NCBI GenBank assembly: GCA_007116035.1
Contig: SKJG01000107.1
Location: 1-40,398 of the forward strand
DNA: 40,398 bases
Direction: 5' to 3'
Origin: Thioalkalivibrio sp.
Lineage (GTDB): Bacteria > Pseudomonadota > Gammaproteobacteria > Ectothiorhodospirales > Ectothiorhodospiraceae
Under the pieces are notes generated by a model, which saw only the letters and a program-made list of their open reading frames with translations, made no database searches and was not told the DNA's origin. Positions 6,455 through 14,288 of this stretch are shown in pieces. The stretch's first letter is position 1. The number at the start of each line of letters is the position of its first letter. The position numbers and the translations under genes are program-made.

Positions 6455-8362
6455 GTGAGTGAGTCAAGTGCGCGCTACGGCTGGCAATCCGATCTTCCTG
6501 CGTTCGTGCGGGCGAGCCCCGCGGCTATCGAGGCGGCGCTGCTCCAGTTTCTGCAGGGTGCTTCCAGCCAGCAGATCACCAGTTGGCACGACTGCATCCG
6601 GTGGTTGCAGCGCGAGTACGATCGCTGTGTGCGGGAAGATTCGGCCGCCGAGACGTATTACACCCTCCTCGAGTATGAGCTGCCGCGCGACTTCCGGCGG
6701 CCCGATATCATCGTCCTTGAAGGTGGCACGGTGGTGGTGCTGGAGGTCAAGGGCCACGCGGGGGCAGGGCAGGCGGCCCGTGACCAGGTCGCGGGTTACG
6801 CGCGGGATCTGGCGGCCTACCACAGCGCCTGTGCCGATCGTTCCGTCTTGCCAGTGGTCGTTCCCTCGGACGGGCCGGCGCTGGTACAGGAGAAAGATGG
6901 CGTCTCGATCATCGGCCCGCACGGTGTGGCCCAATTCCTTCTGGACCACGCCGCCGTGCACAAGGGCCTACCCATCCGGCCGGACGACTTCCTCAATGAA
7001 GACGCCTATGCGCCACTGCCCACCATCGTCCAGGCTGCCCGCTCGATCTACGAACAGCGCCCGCTGCCCTTCATCAAACGAGCCCGGGCCAACACCGATC
7101 CAGCGCTTGAGGCGATCACCGACATCGCCCACCAAGCGGCCCGCACCAAGACCCGCCACCTCGTGCTGTTGAGCGGTATACCCGGCTCGGGCAAGACACT
7201 CGTTGGCCTGCAATTGGTGCACGCCGGTTGGTTGGACGATCTCGCAATCGAGCGCGGCGGACGCAAGCGCTCCCCGGCCGTGTACCTTTCGGGGAACGGT
7301 CCGCTCGTGGCCGTGCTTCAGGATGCCCTGAAGGGCGGAGCCGTACCGGGAAGCGTGTTCGTTCAGGACATCAAGAAGTATGTGGCCTACTACGCGCAAG
7401 GGCGCGGACGCACGCCTCCGGAACACCTGGTCGTGTTCGACGAGGCCCAGCGCGCCCACGACGCCGACCGTGTGGCCGAGGTGCACCGACAACCCCTGGG
7501 GTCCTCGGAGCCGGAGCATCTTCTGGAGTTCTGCTCGCGGATTCCCGAGTGGTGCGTTCTGGTCGCGCTGATTGGGGATGGCCAGGCGATTCATGTGGGC
7601 GAGGAGGTCGGCGTCGAGCTATGGCGCGAGGCCATCGCCGGTCGGCCTGCGTCCGAACAATGGAGCGTGCACGTGGCACCTCAAGTCGCCCCGTTGTTCA
7701 AGACCTGCCCGGTTCCAACGCACTGGCACGATGTGCTCAACCTGGACACCGAGATTCGCTTTCACCTCACACCGAAGGTGCACGCCTTCGTCGAGGCCTT
7801 GCTAGAAGGAACCGACCCGGCCGCGGCCCGCGAGATTGCCGATGAACTATACCAGGGTAACCATCGCTTCCTGGTCACACGCTCTCTGGAGGACGCGAAG
7901 GCCTATCTGCGCGAACGCTACGCAGACGCGCGCGAAGCACGATTCGGCTTGCTCGCCTCGTCGAAGGACAAGCTACTGATCAATTTCGGTGTCGACAACT
8001 CCTTCCAGACGACGAAGCGCCTCAGGGCCGGCCCATGGTACAACCGGCCGCCAGAGGATCCTCTGTCGTGCTGCCAACTCGATATGGTGGCGACCGAGTT
8101 TTCGTCCCAGGGGCTGGAACTGGACGCGGCCTTGCTTGCTTGGGGCTCAGATCTCATCCACGAGAACGGCGCCTGGTCGATCCGGATGTCACGGGGAACA
8201 CGAGGAAAGCTTCGCGACCCGAAGCAGTTGCGAAAGAACGTCTATCGTGTGCTCTTGACCCGGGGCCGCGACGGAACGGTGGTCTATGTCCCACCATCTC
8301 CACAGCTCGACGAGACATCACGATATCTGGTGGCCTGCGGGATGCGGCCACTGACGGACTAG
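6455..8362 (+). CDS. PD-(D/E)XK nuclease-like / DUF2075 helicase protein
   Basis: A 635-residue two-part protein. The N-terminal part has a nuclease-like core: RPDIIVL near residue 84 followed by VVVLEVKG near 98, the D...ExK pattern of PD-(D/E)XK enzymes. The C-terminal part is a P-loop ATPase with Walker A GIPGSGKT (near 245) and Walker B VVFDEAQR (near 329), then LIGDGQAI and a late LLTRGRDG segment. This is typical of DUF2075/Schlafen-group helicases. Such proteins occur in phage-defence islands, but their mechanism is poorly known. The start is a GTG at 6455. The next intact gene, at 8597, is on the same strand and may be its partner. Confidence 0.8.
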   Translation: MSESSARYGWQSDLPAFVRASPAAIEAALLQFLQGASSQQITSWHDCIRWLQREYDRCVREDSAAETYYTLLEYELPRDFRRPDIIVLEGGTVVVLEVKGHAGAGQAARDQVAGYARDLAAYHSACADRSVLPVVVPSDGPALVQEKDGVSIIGPHGVAQFLLDHAAVHKGLPIRPDDFLNEDAYAPLPTIVQAARSIYEQRPLPFIKRARANTDPALEAITDIAHQAARTKTRHLVLLSGIPGSGKTLVGLQLVHAGWLDDLAIERGGRKRSPAVYLSGNGPLVAVLQDALKGGAVPGSVFVQDIKKYVAYYAQGRGRTPPEHLVVFDEAQRAHDADRVAEVHRQPLGSSEPEHLLEFCSRIPEWCVLVALIGDGQAIHVGEEVGVELWREAIAGRPASEQWSVHVAPQVAPLFKTCPVPTHWHDVLNLDTEIRFHLTPKVHAFVEALLEGTDPAAAREIADELYQGNHRFLVTRSLEDAKAYLRERYADAREARFGLLASSKDKLLINFGVDNSFQTTKRLRAGPWYNRPPEDPLSCCQLDMVATEFSSQGLELDAALLAWGSDLIHENGAWSIRMSRGTRGKLRDPKQLRKNVYRVLLTRGRDGTVVYVPPSPQLDETSRYLVACGMRPLTD

Positions 8363-8368
8363 GTAACG

Positions 8369-8526
8369 ATGTCCGGTAGGGCATTACTGACGAGCGACAC
8401 GGCCGTCCGCAAGGGCCGCAGCCTCAATGAGATGGGGAGGGGGTTCCGGTCACCTATGTCCCCGCCCGCAACGCCGTGTTCCTGTCCTTCGCGGCGGACT
8501 GGACGGAGGTGCTGAGCGTGCCATGA
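8369..8526 (+). pseudogene. Short decayed coding fragment between the helicase and its neighbour
   Basis: Two overlapping frames read protein-like here. One gives [15 protein letters not shown]. About 8440 another frame takes over with [18 protein letters not shown] and ends at a TGA (8524-8526). Together they look like one gene end broken by a frameshift. I do not recognise the family, and the evidence is composition only. Confidence 0.3.
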
Positions 8527-8596
8527 AAGGGAATCCTAGAATCGTGCGCATAAATAAGATGCAACGGGTTACGTTGACCCTGAGGCGGTGCGGCTG

Positions 8597-9379
8597 ATGC
8601 AGATACGGGTAATCACCTCCTGTACCGGCGAGAAGTCGGTATCGAGCCCGGACCAGCTGGCGCTCGAGGACTTCCGCCAGGGTGACGCGCATGTCCGCAC
8701 GCGGGAGGCAGTTCTTGGCGATATCCGTTCTCCAGCCGAAGACCTTTACACAGGTTTGCAGCATCAGCGTCTGATGCGAGGGATCCGAGCAGCGAGGGAG
8801 GAAACCAGCATCGAGGTCGATCTGCGCATCCTGTCGGCGGGTTACGGGCTCGTCAGTGCCGATCAGAAGCTGGGCCCGTACGAGGCCACTTTTATCGGAA
8901 TGCGCCGCAAGGAGGCCGACGCCTGGGCCCAGACGCTGGGCATTCCCGCCGCGATCCGCACCGCGTTGGCAGAACCGTGCGACCTCTGCATCGTGCTTCT
9001 CGGCAACGACTACCTGCGCGCCTGCGCTCTGGACGAGCAGATTCAACTCGGGGGACCTACGCTGTTCCTGTGTGGCAAGCATGCTGCGCTGCGCCTCCCG
9101 CGGATTGCCAACCTGCACCCAGTGGTTCTGTCGAACGCCGAGGCGACGAGCTTTTCCTGCGGGTTGGTCGGTCTCAAAGGGGAAGTGGCAGCGCGCGTTC
9201 TCGAGAATCTTGCCAACAGGCAGGAACTCCTTGGGGGTTATCTCCGAGACCCGCAGGCGACCGTCGCTAACCCGGGTTTTTCGGCCGGGAAGGCCGAATT
9301 TACGGGCAAGCCGGGTGCAACAAGAGCGACAGGGGCGAAAGCGAACGCGGATCGTGTGATTGAGCCACTGGAGTCATAG
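8597..9379 (+). CDS. YaaA/DUF6884-like protein
   Basis: A 260-residue protein. It opens with IRVITSCTGEK, has PAEDLYTGLQHQRL near residue 50, and RILSAGYGLVSADQKLGPYEA near 80-100. This order (an ITSC-like strand, a DLYTG segment, LSAxYGLV, then PY) matches DUF6884/YaaA-like proteins, some of which occur in phages or beside base-modification genes; the biochemistry is unclear. The ATG at 8597 is preferred over the GTG at 8588 for spacing from GAGG. The C-terminal 30 residues are low-complexity and basic. It probably works with the DUF2075 helicase upstream. Confidence 0.65.
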   Translation: MQIRVITSCTGEKSVSSPDQLALEDFRQGDAHVRTREAVLGDIRSPAEDLYTGLQHQRLMRGIRAAREETSIEVDLRILSAGYGLVSADQKLGPYEATFIGMRRKEADAWAQTLGIPAAIRTALAEPCDLCIVLLGNDYLRACALDEQIQLGGPTLFLCGKHAALRLPRIANLHPVVLSNAEATSFSCGLVGLKGEVAARVLENLANRQELLGGYLRDPQATVANPGFSAGKAEFTGKPGATRATGAKANADRVIEPLES

Positions 9380-9410
9380 TGGAACACGCCGCACCGGGAT
9401 GCGCGAGGTG

Positions 9411-10346
9411 TCATGCACCGGTTACCAGAAATTCGCACGAATCCATATCGACGTTCACCTGCCCGCGGTGGAGTTCGAGCCAGGACGCGAATCTCTGTCT
9501 CAGAGAGGGGATGCAGGCGGATATGTGCATGCGACGAAACCCGAGACGCTCCAGTCGTAGCCGGGCCTTTTGCCCGTCAAAGATTCCGGTTTCGGGCTCG
9601 ATCTGCGTATAGGCCGGGACGGTCATTGCGGGCGTCTGGAAACGCGAGCTGTCGTTGGGTAAAGGCATGCGCGTGTAGGCGCAGAACTTGGACGGAGCAA
9701 AAAGGCCGCTCGAAGGGTGGGCGACGAGGTAACGGATACGGCGACGACCCCAAGCGTTGCGGCAGTGCATATCGGTCATGTCGCGATTCCACTGCTGCAG
9801 GTTGAGCAGTACTTCCAATGCGTTGGTTGCGTAATAGATCCGGCCGGCGTTGACGGACGCCACGGGTCGCGTCAGGTCGATGATTTCACGGACGTCGAGA
9901 TTCGGGAGGCCGTCGAGAGATGCCTCGCCTTGGTTCAAGGCCATAACCTTCCTTGCATCCAACTCGGGTAGCAGAGGAATCTGGAACGCCTTGAGGCCGG
10001 CAATACGGAGAAGGTAGATCGCGTGAGCGGCGAGATTCGCGCGGCCGCGAGCGACGTGGTTCGAGACGAGCGAGACGAAAGTGTCCCGTTCGGACAAAGG
10101 CTGCAGGAGGTGAGCCGACGCGAATTTCGCGTGGTTGGCCACGGGGTCTGCACGGCTGATCTCCAACTCGATCCAGAGCCGCTCGCCCGTTTGCCGCGAT
10201 TCCAAGAACAAGTCCACCGCTGGCCTGTAGTCGAGTATTCGCGTGGCATCTAGGTCGAGTAGGGGAATCTCGCGCCTCGCCGTCCATCCCGGTGGCGGCC
10301 TCGCGACCAGCCGGTTCTGAATTTCTGCAGCAAGGGAGAATCTCAC
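9411..10346 (-). CDS. Uncharacterised protein, possibly nuclease-like
   Basis: A 311-residue protein with a GTG start. A segment near residues 38-70 (DYRPAVDLFLES, then LWIELEISRADPV and NHAKF) has the spacing of acidic residues seen in PD-(D/E)XK enzymes. The usual Lys after the second acidic pair is missing, so catalytic activity is doubtful. The rest shows no motif I recognise. Its stop lies 31 bases from the stop of the convergent 8597 gene. It sits in a run of defence-type genes, which weakly suggests a role in DNA processing. Confidence 0.55.
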   Translation of the reverse strand: MRFSLAAEIQNRLVARPPPGWTARREIPLLDLDATRILDYRPAVDLFLESRQTGERLWIELEISRADPVANHAKFASAHLLQPLSERDTFVSLVSNHVARGRANLAAHAIYLLRIAGLKAFQIPLLPELDARKVMALNQGEASLDGLPNLDVREIIDLTRPVASVNAGRIYYATNALEVLLNLQQWNRDMTDMHCRNAWGRRRIRYLVAHPSSGLFAPSKFCAYTRMPLPNDSSRFQTPAMTVPAYTQIEPETGIFDGQKARLRLERLGFRRMHISACIPSLRQRFASWLELHRGQVNVDMDSCEFLVTGA

Positions 10347-10501
10347 GCCCTATTGTCCGTGGCAGTTGAGTCTCTGAGTACCCTCGGAAAAAAGCCGGCC
10401 GGCCGCTGACTGGAGCCCGAGGCATTACTGCTCTGACTGGCTTTACGAATCGGCAGCATCGTGACCCGTTCGATTGCAGCCAGAGGTGAGCGTTGCAGGA
10501 C

Positions 10502-11107
10502 TCAAGCATATCCCTGTACGCACTCGGAGATCCGAGAGCGGGAAGCCCGCTGAATTCGCTGAAGCAGCGCGTACGATACCGCTCCCAGGCGGAACCGCTC
10601 CACGAGCGAGCGTTCCAGGAAGAGCGTGAGGTGGGCGGCCATCTCGGCATCCGCGAGCGCGCGGTGGTGCCGGCCACCAACCGGCAGGTCGGCGTAGGTG
10701 GCGAGGGTCCCGAGTTTGTGGTTGGGGGCTTCCGGAAGGACCCGGCGTGCGACCAGCATTGAACAAACGAAGGCTCGGTCCGTTTGGTAGCCGATGCGCG
10801 CGAGTTCCGCCTGCCAGAACTTCCGATCGAACGACGCGTTGTGGGCAACCAGTGGGTAGTCACCGACGAAGTCCGCAACCTCGGCCATGACCTGTGCGGC
10901 GGGCGGCGCCTGTCGAATCATGGTGTTAGTGATTCCGGTCAGGCCCTGAATGAAAGCAGGAATCCGCTGTCCCGCATTCATCAGGCTTTGGTAGCGGTCG
11001 ACAACGTGTCCATCGCGCACCAGCACGGCGGCGATTTCCGTGGCTCGTGCGCCGTGATCCGGCGACAGCCCAGTGGTTTCAAAGTCGATGACGACGACCG
11101 GTTCCAT
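10502..11107 (-). CDS. DnaQ-fold DEDDh 3'-5' exonuclease
   Basis: A 201-residue exonuclease-domain protein. Motif I is VIDFETTGLSP (Asp8, Glu10), motif II VAHNASFDRKFW and motif III HHRALADAEMAAHL, with the His and Asp of the DEDDh class. The compact length and lack of a polymerase domain suggest a DnaQ/RNase T-like stand-alone nuclease. It could be an ordinary repair exonuclease or part of the surrounding defence region; it has no operon partner in tight linkage. The C-terminal 40 residues are basic. Confidence 0.85.
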   Translation of the reverse strand: MEPVVVIDFETTGLSPDHGARATEIAAVLVRDGHVVDRYQSLMNAGQRIPAFIQGLTGITNTMIRQAPPAAQVMAEVADFVGDYPLVAHNASFDRKFWQAELARIGYQTDRAFVCSMLVARRVLPEAPNHKLGTLATYADLPVGGRHHRALADAEMAAHLTLFLERSLVERFRLGAVSYALLQRIQRASRSRISECVQGYA

Positions 11108-11198
11108 GTCGGGTCCCGAGTTTCCTTCAGCTTACGTGTGGAGGATAGCACTGTCACGGCATGGCCCAGTTCCTTGCCGACAAGTGACCCGCGGCCTA

Positions 11199-11345
11199 AC
11201 CAAGCGTGACAAAGCGAGCGTGGACACCTTATGGTTCCGGGACGAAGCCCTCTCGGACCCCGATAGCCTACAGGCCCTGGAGGTCATCGCCCAGGAGATC
11301 GTGGAGGATCTGGAAGCCGAATTGAAGCAGTCTGTGCGACGTTAG
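11199..11345 (+). pseudogene. hsdM: hsdM C-terminal relic (type I restriction methyltransferase)
   Basis: The last 45 or so codons of this frame give LWFRDEALSDPDSL, then VIAQEIVEDLEAEL. This matches the usual C-terminus of HsdM proteins (pattern ...WL+DeSLeD...LP.P..lA.EivedLeaAL). The catalytic NPPY domain, hsdS and hsdR are absent. It looks like the tail of a lost type I restriction system. Confidence 0.6.
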
Positions 11346-11468
11346 CGACAACAGGGTACGAAGGTTGGACCAAGCGCAGGCGCCGGGCAGAACTTCTGAA
11401 TTGCTCGTGTTCGGGATGGCCATGCGTACGGGGCACAATTGACATGCGATTCCAAGGGGAGAGAGTGG

Positions 11469-11978
11469 ATGGACCCTATCAGTATGCTGTTCTCCGTCTA
11501 TCTCGATTCGATCGTGAACGTAACCCATCGGCAGCTTCAGCGATCCCTGGGTACGGAGCTACAGGCCGAGCAGATCGAATATGGCGGCACAGTGGTGGAC
11601 TTCCAGCACCAGCTTTGGCAAGTCCGGCATCCAACCGTCTGCGCATCGCAGCGCGGTAATCTGCAAGCGTTCTCAGAGTGCACCGTCGCGGCGCAGGCCC
11701 TGTTCACCGAGCTCTGCCAGTCCCTTACCCAGCGGCGGAACCTTGATGCGTATGCCTCGAGGACCCGTACCATGTATTGCAATGCCGCTGTCGCGTTCCG
11801 TCCTACGCTGGCCAGCATCTCAGCAGCGGGGGAGAGCGATGCGCTGGCGGATGCCCGCCGGCGGTGCAATACGGCGACTGCCGCGGCGCTCGGCTCCAGC
11901 GACCCGCGGCGGATTGCGGAACGCGAGAAGGCCTGCAGCGAGTTGAGCGAGCTTCGTGCGGCGGCGGGGCTGGAATGA
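11469..11978 (+). CDS. Hypothetical protein, cysteine-containing
   Basis: A 169-residue protein I do not recognise. The ATG at 11469 is preceded by AGGGGAGAGAG. It is largely helical by composition, with five cysteines (in VCASQRG, FSECTV, LCQSL, MYCNAA and RRCNTA) and a sixth in KACSEL near the end, spaced through the chain. The first residues are mildly hydrophobic but make no clear signal peptide. It lies 36 bases upstream of the NERD-domain gene in the same orientation and may have been co-transcribed with it. Confidence 0.6.
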   Translation: MDPISMLFSVYLDSIVNVTHRQLQRSLGTELQAEQIEYGGTVVDFQHQLWQVRHPTVCASQRGNLQAFSECTVAAQALFTELCQSLTQRRNLDAYASRTRTMYCNAAVAFRPTLASISAAGESDALADARRRCNTATAAALGSSDPRRIAEREKACSELSELRAAAGLE

Positions 11979-12014
11979 ATCGTCGCGCCCCGGACTTGTG
12001 AACGGAAGATCAGG

Positions 12015-12787
12015 ATGGATTTGACCCCGGTGCCGGTAGAGGCCCTTGCCGCGTGGTGGTGGATTGCCGTGGTCGCGGTGTTGATCGGGTTGGCGCGCTT
12101 GCCGGTCGTGAAAGGGTATTTCGGCGAACTGCTGGTCCGGCTCACGGCGCGGCTGTCTTTGAATCGGGAGACTTACCACCAGCTGGACAATCTCACCCTC
12201 GAGACTCGGGACGGCACCACTCAAATCGACCACGTGATCGTGTCCCCCTTCGGTGTCTTCGTGATCGAGACGAAGAACATGGGCGGCTGGATCTTCGGCA
12301 GCGAGAGGGAGCCGCAATGGACGCAGAAGATCTTCCGGAAAACCTTCCGCTTTCAGAACCCTCTGCGGCAGAACTACAAGCACTTGAAGGCGGTGGAAGA
12401 GTCCTCGGGGTTCCGTCCGACACCGTCTACTCCGTGGTGGTTTTCATGGGCGACAGCCGGTGCAAGACGCCGATGCCGCCGAACGTGACGCAGGGCCTCG
12501 GATACATCCGTTACATCAAGTCGTTCCGAGAGCCTGTGTTCTCGGAGGAGCAGGTTCGGGGTTTGGTTTCCCTGCTGGAATCGGGTCGCATGCGGCCGTC
12601 GTTGGAGACACACCGGAACCACGTGACCAACCTGAAGAAGCGCGCGGATCCCACCGCTGAGCGCTCGTGTCCTGCTTGCGGTAGCCCGATGTTGATCCGC
12701 AACGTGCGGCGCGGTGCCCGCGCAGGTCAACGGTTCTGGGGTTGCTCGGGCTATCCGAAATGTCGGGTGACACGGGAAGCGGGGTAG
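12015..12787 (+). pseudogene. NERD-domain / zinc-ribbon protein gene split by a frameshift
   Basis: The first frame (from 12015) encodes an N-terminal membrane span (WWWIAVVAVLIGLARL) and a NERD nuclease-related domain: YFGELLVR, then TQIDHVIVSPFGVFVIETKN and NPLRQNYKHLKAVEES. Near 12400-12415, at TCCTCGGGG, the family sequence moves to the -1 frame: VPSDTVYSVVVFMGDS, then GYIRYIKSFREPV. It ends in a topoisomerase-type zinc ribbon with CPACGSPM and FWGCSGYPKC. One missing base explains the break. The reading frame up to 12488 alone makes a 157-residue truncated protein. A sequencing error or programmed frameshift would restore about 257 residues. Confidence 0.8.
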
Positions 12788-12936
12788 CGGCGCGGACCCG
12801 CCTGGGACCGCAGGGCAGGCTGCATCTGTTCGCGAAAAAGGGCTCTCTCGCGTCGTGCGGTTTCAGCAGGCATTGGAACTCATGACCCGACCCGGTACGA
12901 TTGGCACATCCCGCCACGGAAGGAGGGCCCCAGTGC

Positions 12937-13887
12937 ATGACGCACGACCAGAACTTCAAGAATCTCATTCTCGACTACCCCCGCGAGGCGATTTCGCTCT
13001 TTGCGGCATCAGAGGCGCAGGCGATCGATGCCGATGCGCGGGTCACCCCGGTGCGCCAGGAGCAACTCCAGGAACGCCTCGGTGAGCGTTTCCGGGAACT
13101 CGACGTTCCCCTTCTCGTGGAGTGGCCCGACGGTCGGCGCGAGGCGATCCTGTTCGTGATCGAGGAGGAGACCGAACCTGCTCGGTTCTCGATCCACCGC
13201 CTCGCGCACTACTGCCTGGATCTTTCCGAGTTACTGAACACGCAGAGGGTCGTTCCGGTTGTGGTGATCCTGCACGCAGGCGACTTTCCGGAACAGCTGA
13301 CTCTGGGCGGGGATGCCGCGGCATATCTGGATTTTCGGTTCCTCGCGTATTCGTTACCGCGGATTCCGGCCCGGGAGCATTTTCGGAGCAGCAATCTGGT
13401 GGCCCGTTTGAACCTGCCAAACATGGCCTACCGTCCCGAGGAGAAGCTCGAGGTTTATGCTCGGGCGGTACGCGGGTTGGCGGATCTCGAGCCGGATCCC
13501 CAGCGGCAGCTCAAGTACCTGGATTTCATCGACATCTATTCGGCGCTGGACGAGAATGAACGCATCGTCTACCGCCAGCGGTATCCGGAGGAGGTGGCAG
13601 AGATGACACGGTTTGCAGAGCGGTTCATGGAAAAGGGCCGGGAAGAGGGCCTGGAACAGGGCCTGGAGCAGGGCCTGGAGCAGGGCCTGGAGCAGGGCCT
13701 GGAGCAGGGTTTGAAGAGGGGTATCCGGCAGGGTGAAGCGCAGATGCTACTGCGGCAGTTGTCGCTGCGTTTCGGCGATCTGCCCCAGAGTGCCCGGGAA
13801 CAAGTGGAGTCCGCAGATGCCGACACGCTGCTGCGTTGGTCTGAACGTATTCTTACCGCAACGACGTTGGACGAGGTGTTCCGATAA
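12937..13887 (+). CDS. Rpn-family / DUF4351 nuclease-like protein
   Basis: A 316-residue protein of the Rpn/PD-(D/E)XK transposase-like superfamily. The N-terminal part carries LLVEWPDG, then AILFVIEEETEPARF and HRLAHYCLDL (residues about 50-95). A charged linker with five EQGL repeats precedes a C-terminal DUF4351 segment (LLRQLSLRFGDLPQ ... TTLDEVF). Related proteins promote recombination or nick DNA. The ATG at 12937 follows GGAGGG; the TTG 36 bases upstream is less likely. Its 3' end overlaps the convergent Nudix gene by 35 bases. A broken second copy lies at 18327-18830. Confidence 0.8.
   Translation: MTHDQNFKNLILDYPREAISLFAASEAQAIDADARVTPVRQEQLQERLGERFRELDVPLLVEWPDGRREAILFVIEEETEPARFSIHRLAHYCLDLSELLNTQRVVPVVVILHAGDFPEQLTLGGDAAAYLDFRFLAYSLPRIPAREHFRSSNLVARLNLPNMAYRPEEKLEVYARAVRGLADLEPDPQRQLKYLDFIDIYSALDENERIVYRQRYPEEVAEMTRFAERFMEKGREEGLEQGLEQGLEQGLEQGLEQGLKRGIRQGEAQMLLRQLSLRFGDLPQSAREQVESADADTLLRWSERILTATTLDEVFR
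13648..13707 (+). repeat. Five tandem 12-bp units inside the Rpn gene
   Basis: Five copies of GGCCTGGAGCAG (the first has GAA for GAG) encode (GLEQ)5. The homologous broken gene at 18327 has only one unit. The array is likely to vary in length by slippage in whole four-residue steps without breaking the frame. Confidence 0.95.
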
Positions 13888-14287
13888 GCGCTCGCTTGTC
13901 CTTCCATAACGATTCCAGCAAGGGGATGTCCGCGGGTGCCAGGACGAGCGTCGTGGTCTCGCCCGGTGCGAACCAGTGGATGGTGTCGTGAACGGCCATG
14001 TGGTCGATTTCCCCGTCGGTCGTGGTGGCCAGGGCGATCAACTCGATACTCCCGCGCTCATAGTGGTAGACGGTTCGCGCCAGTTCTTCCCCCACCGTCA
14101 CCATGAGCCCCAGTTCTTCGAGCAACTCCCGCTCGAGTGCAGCCTCTAGCGATTCTCCCGGTTCCACCTTTCCGCCCGGCAGTTCCCAATGCCCTTCCAG
14201 GTGCTGCCCAGGCGCGCGCCGGGCCAGCAGGATGCGCCCTTCCGTGTCGCGGATGACTGCGCAGACGACCTGTTTGATCGGCGCCAT
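13853..14287 (-). CDS. Nudix hydrolase, MutT-like
   Basis: A 144-residue protein with a complete Nudix box, GGKVEPGESLEAALERELLEEL (about residues 38-59), after the MutT-like start VVCAVIRDTEGRILLARRAPG and GHWELPGGK. It probably hydrolyses a nucleoside triphosphate or related diphosphate; 8-oxo-dGTP is the usual guess for this subgroup. It lies one base after the stop of the large helicase gene upstream on the same strand, so the two form an operon, and the pairing suggests a joint role. The 3' end overlaps the Rpn gene tail to tail. Confidence 0.9.
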   Translation of the reverse strand: MAPIKQVVCAVIRDTEGRILLARRAPGQHLEGHWELPGGKVEPGESLEAALERELLEELGLMVTVGEELARTVYHYERGSIELIALATTTDGEIDHMAVHDTIHWFAPGETTTLVLAPADIPLLESLWKDKRALIGTPRPTSLR

Positions 14288-14288
14288 A

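Noticed and set aside
13648-13707. Short tandem repeats as a CRISPR or regulatory array
   Set aside because: The 12-base units lie in frame within the Rpn gene and encode GLEQ repeats.
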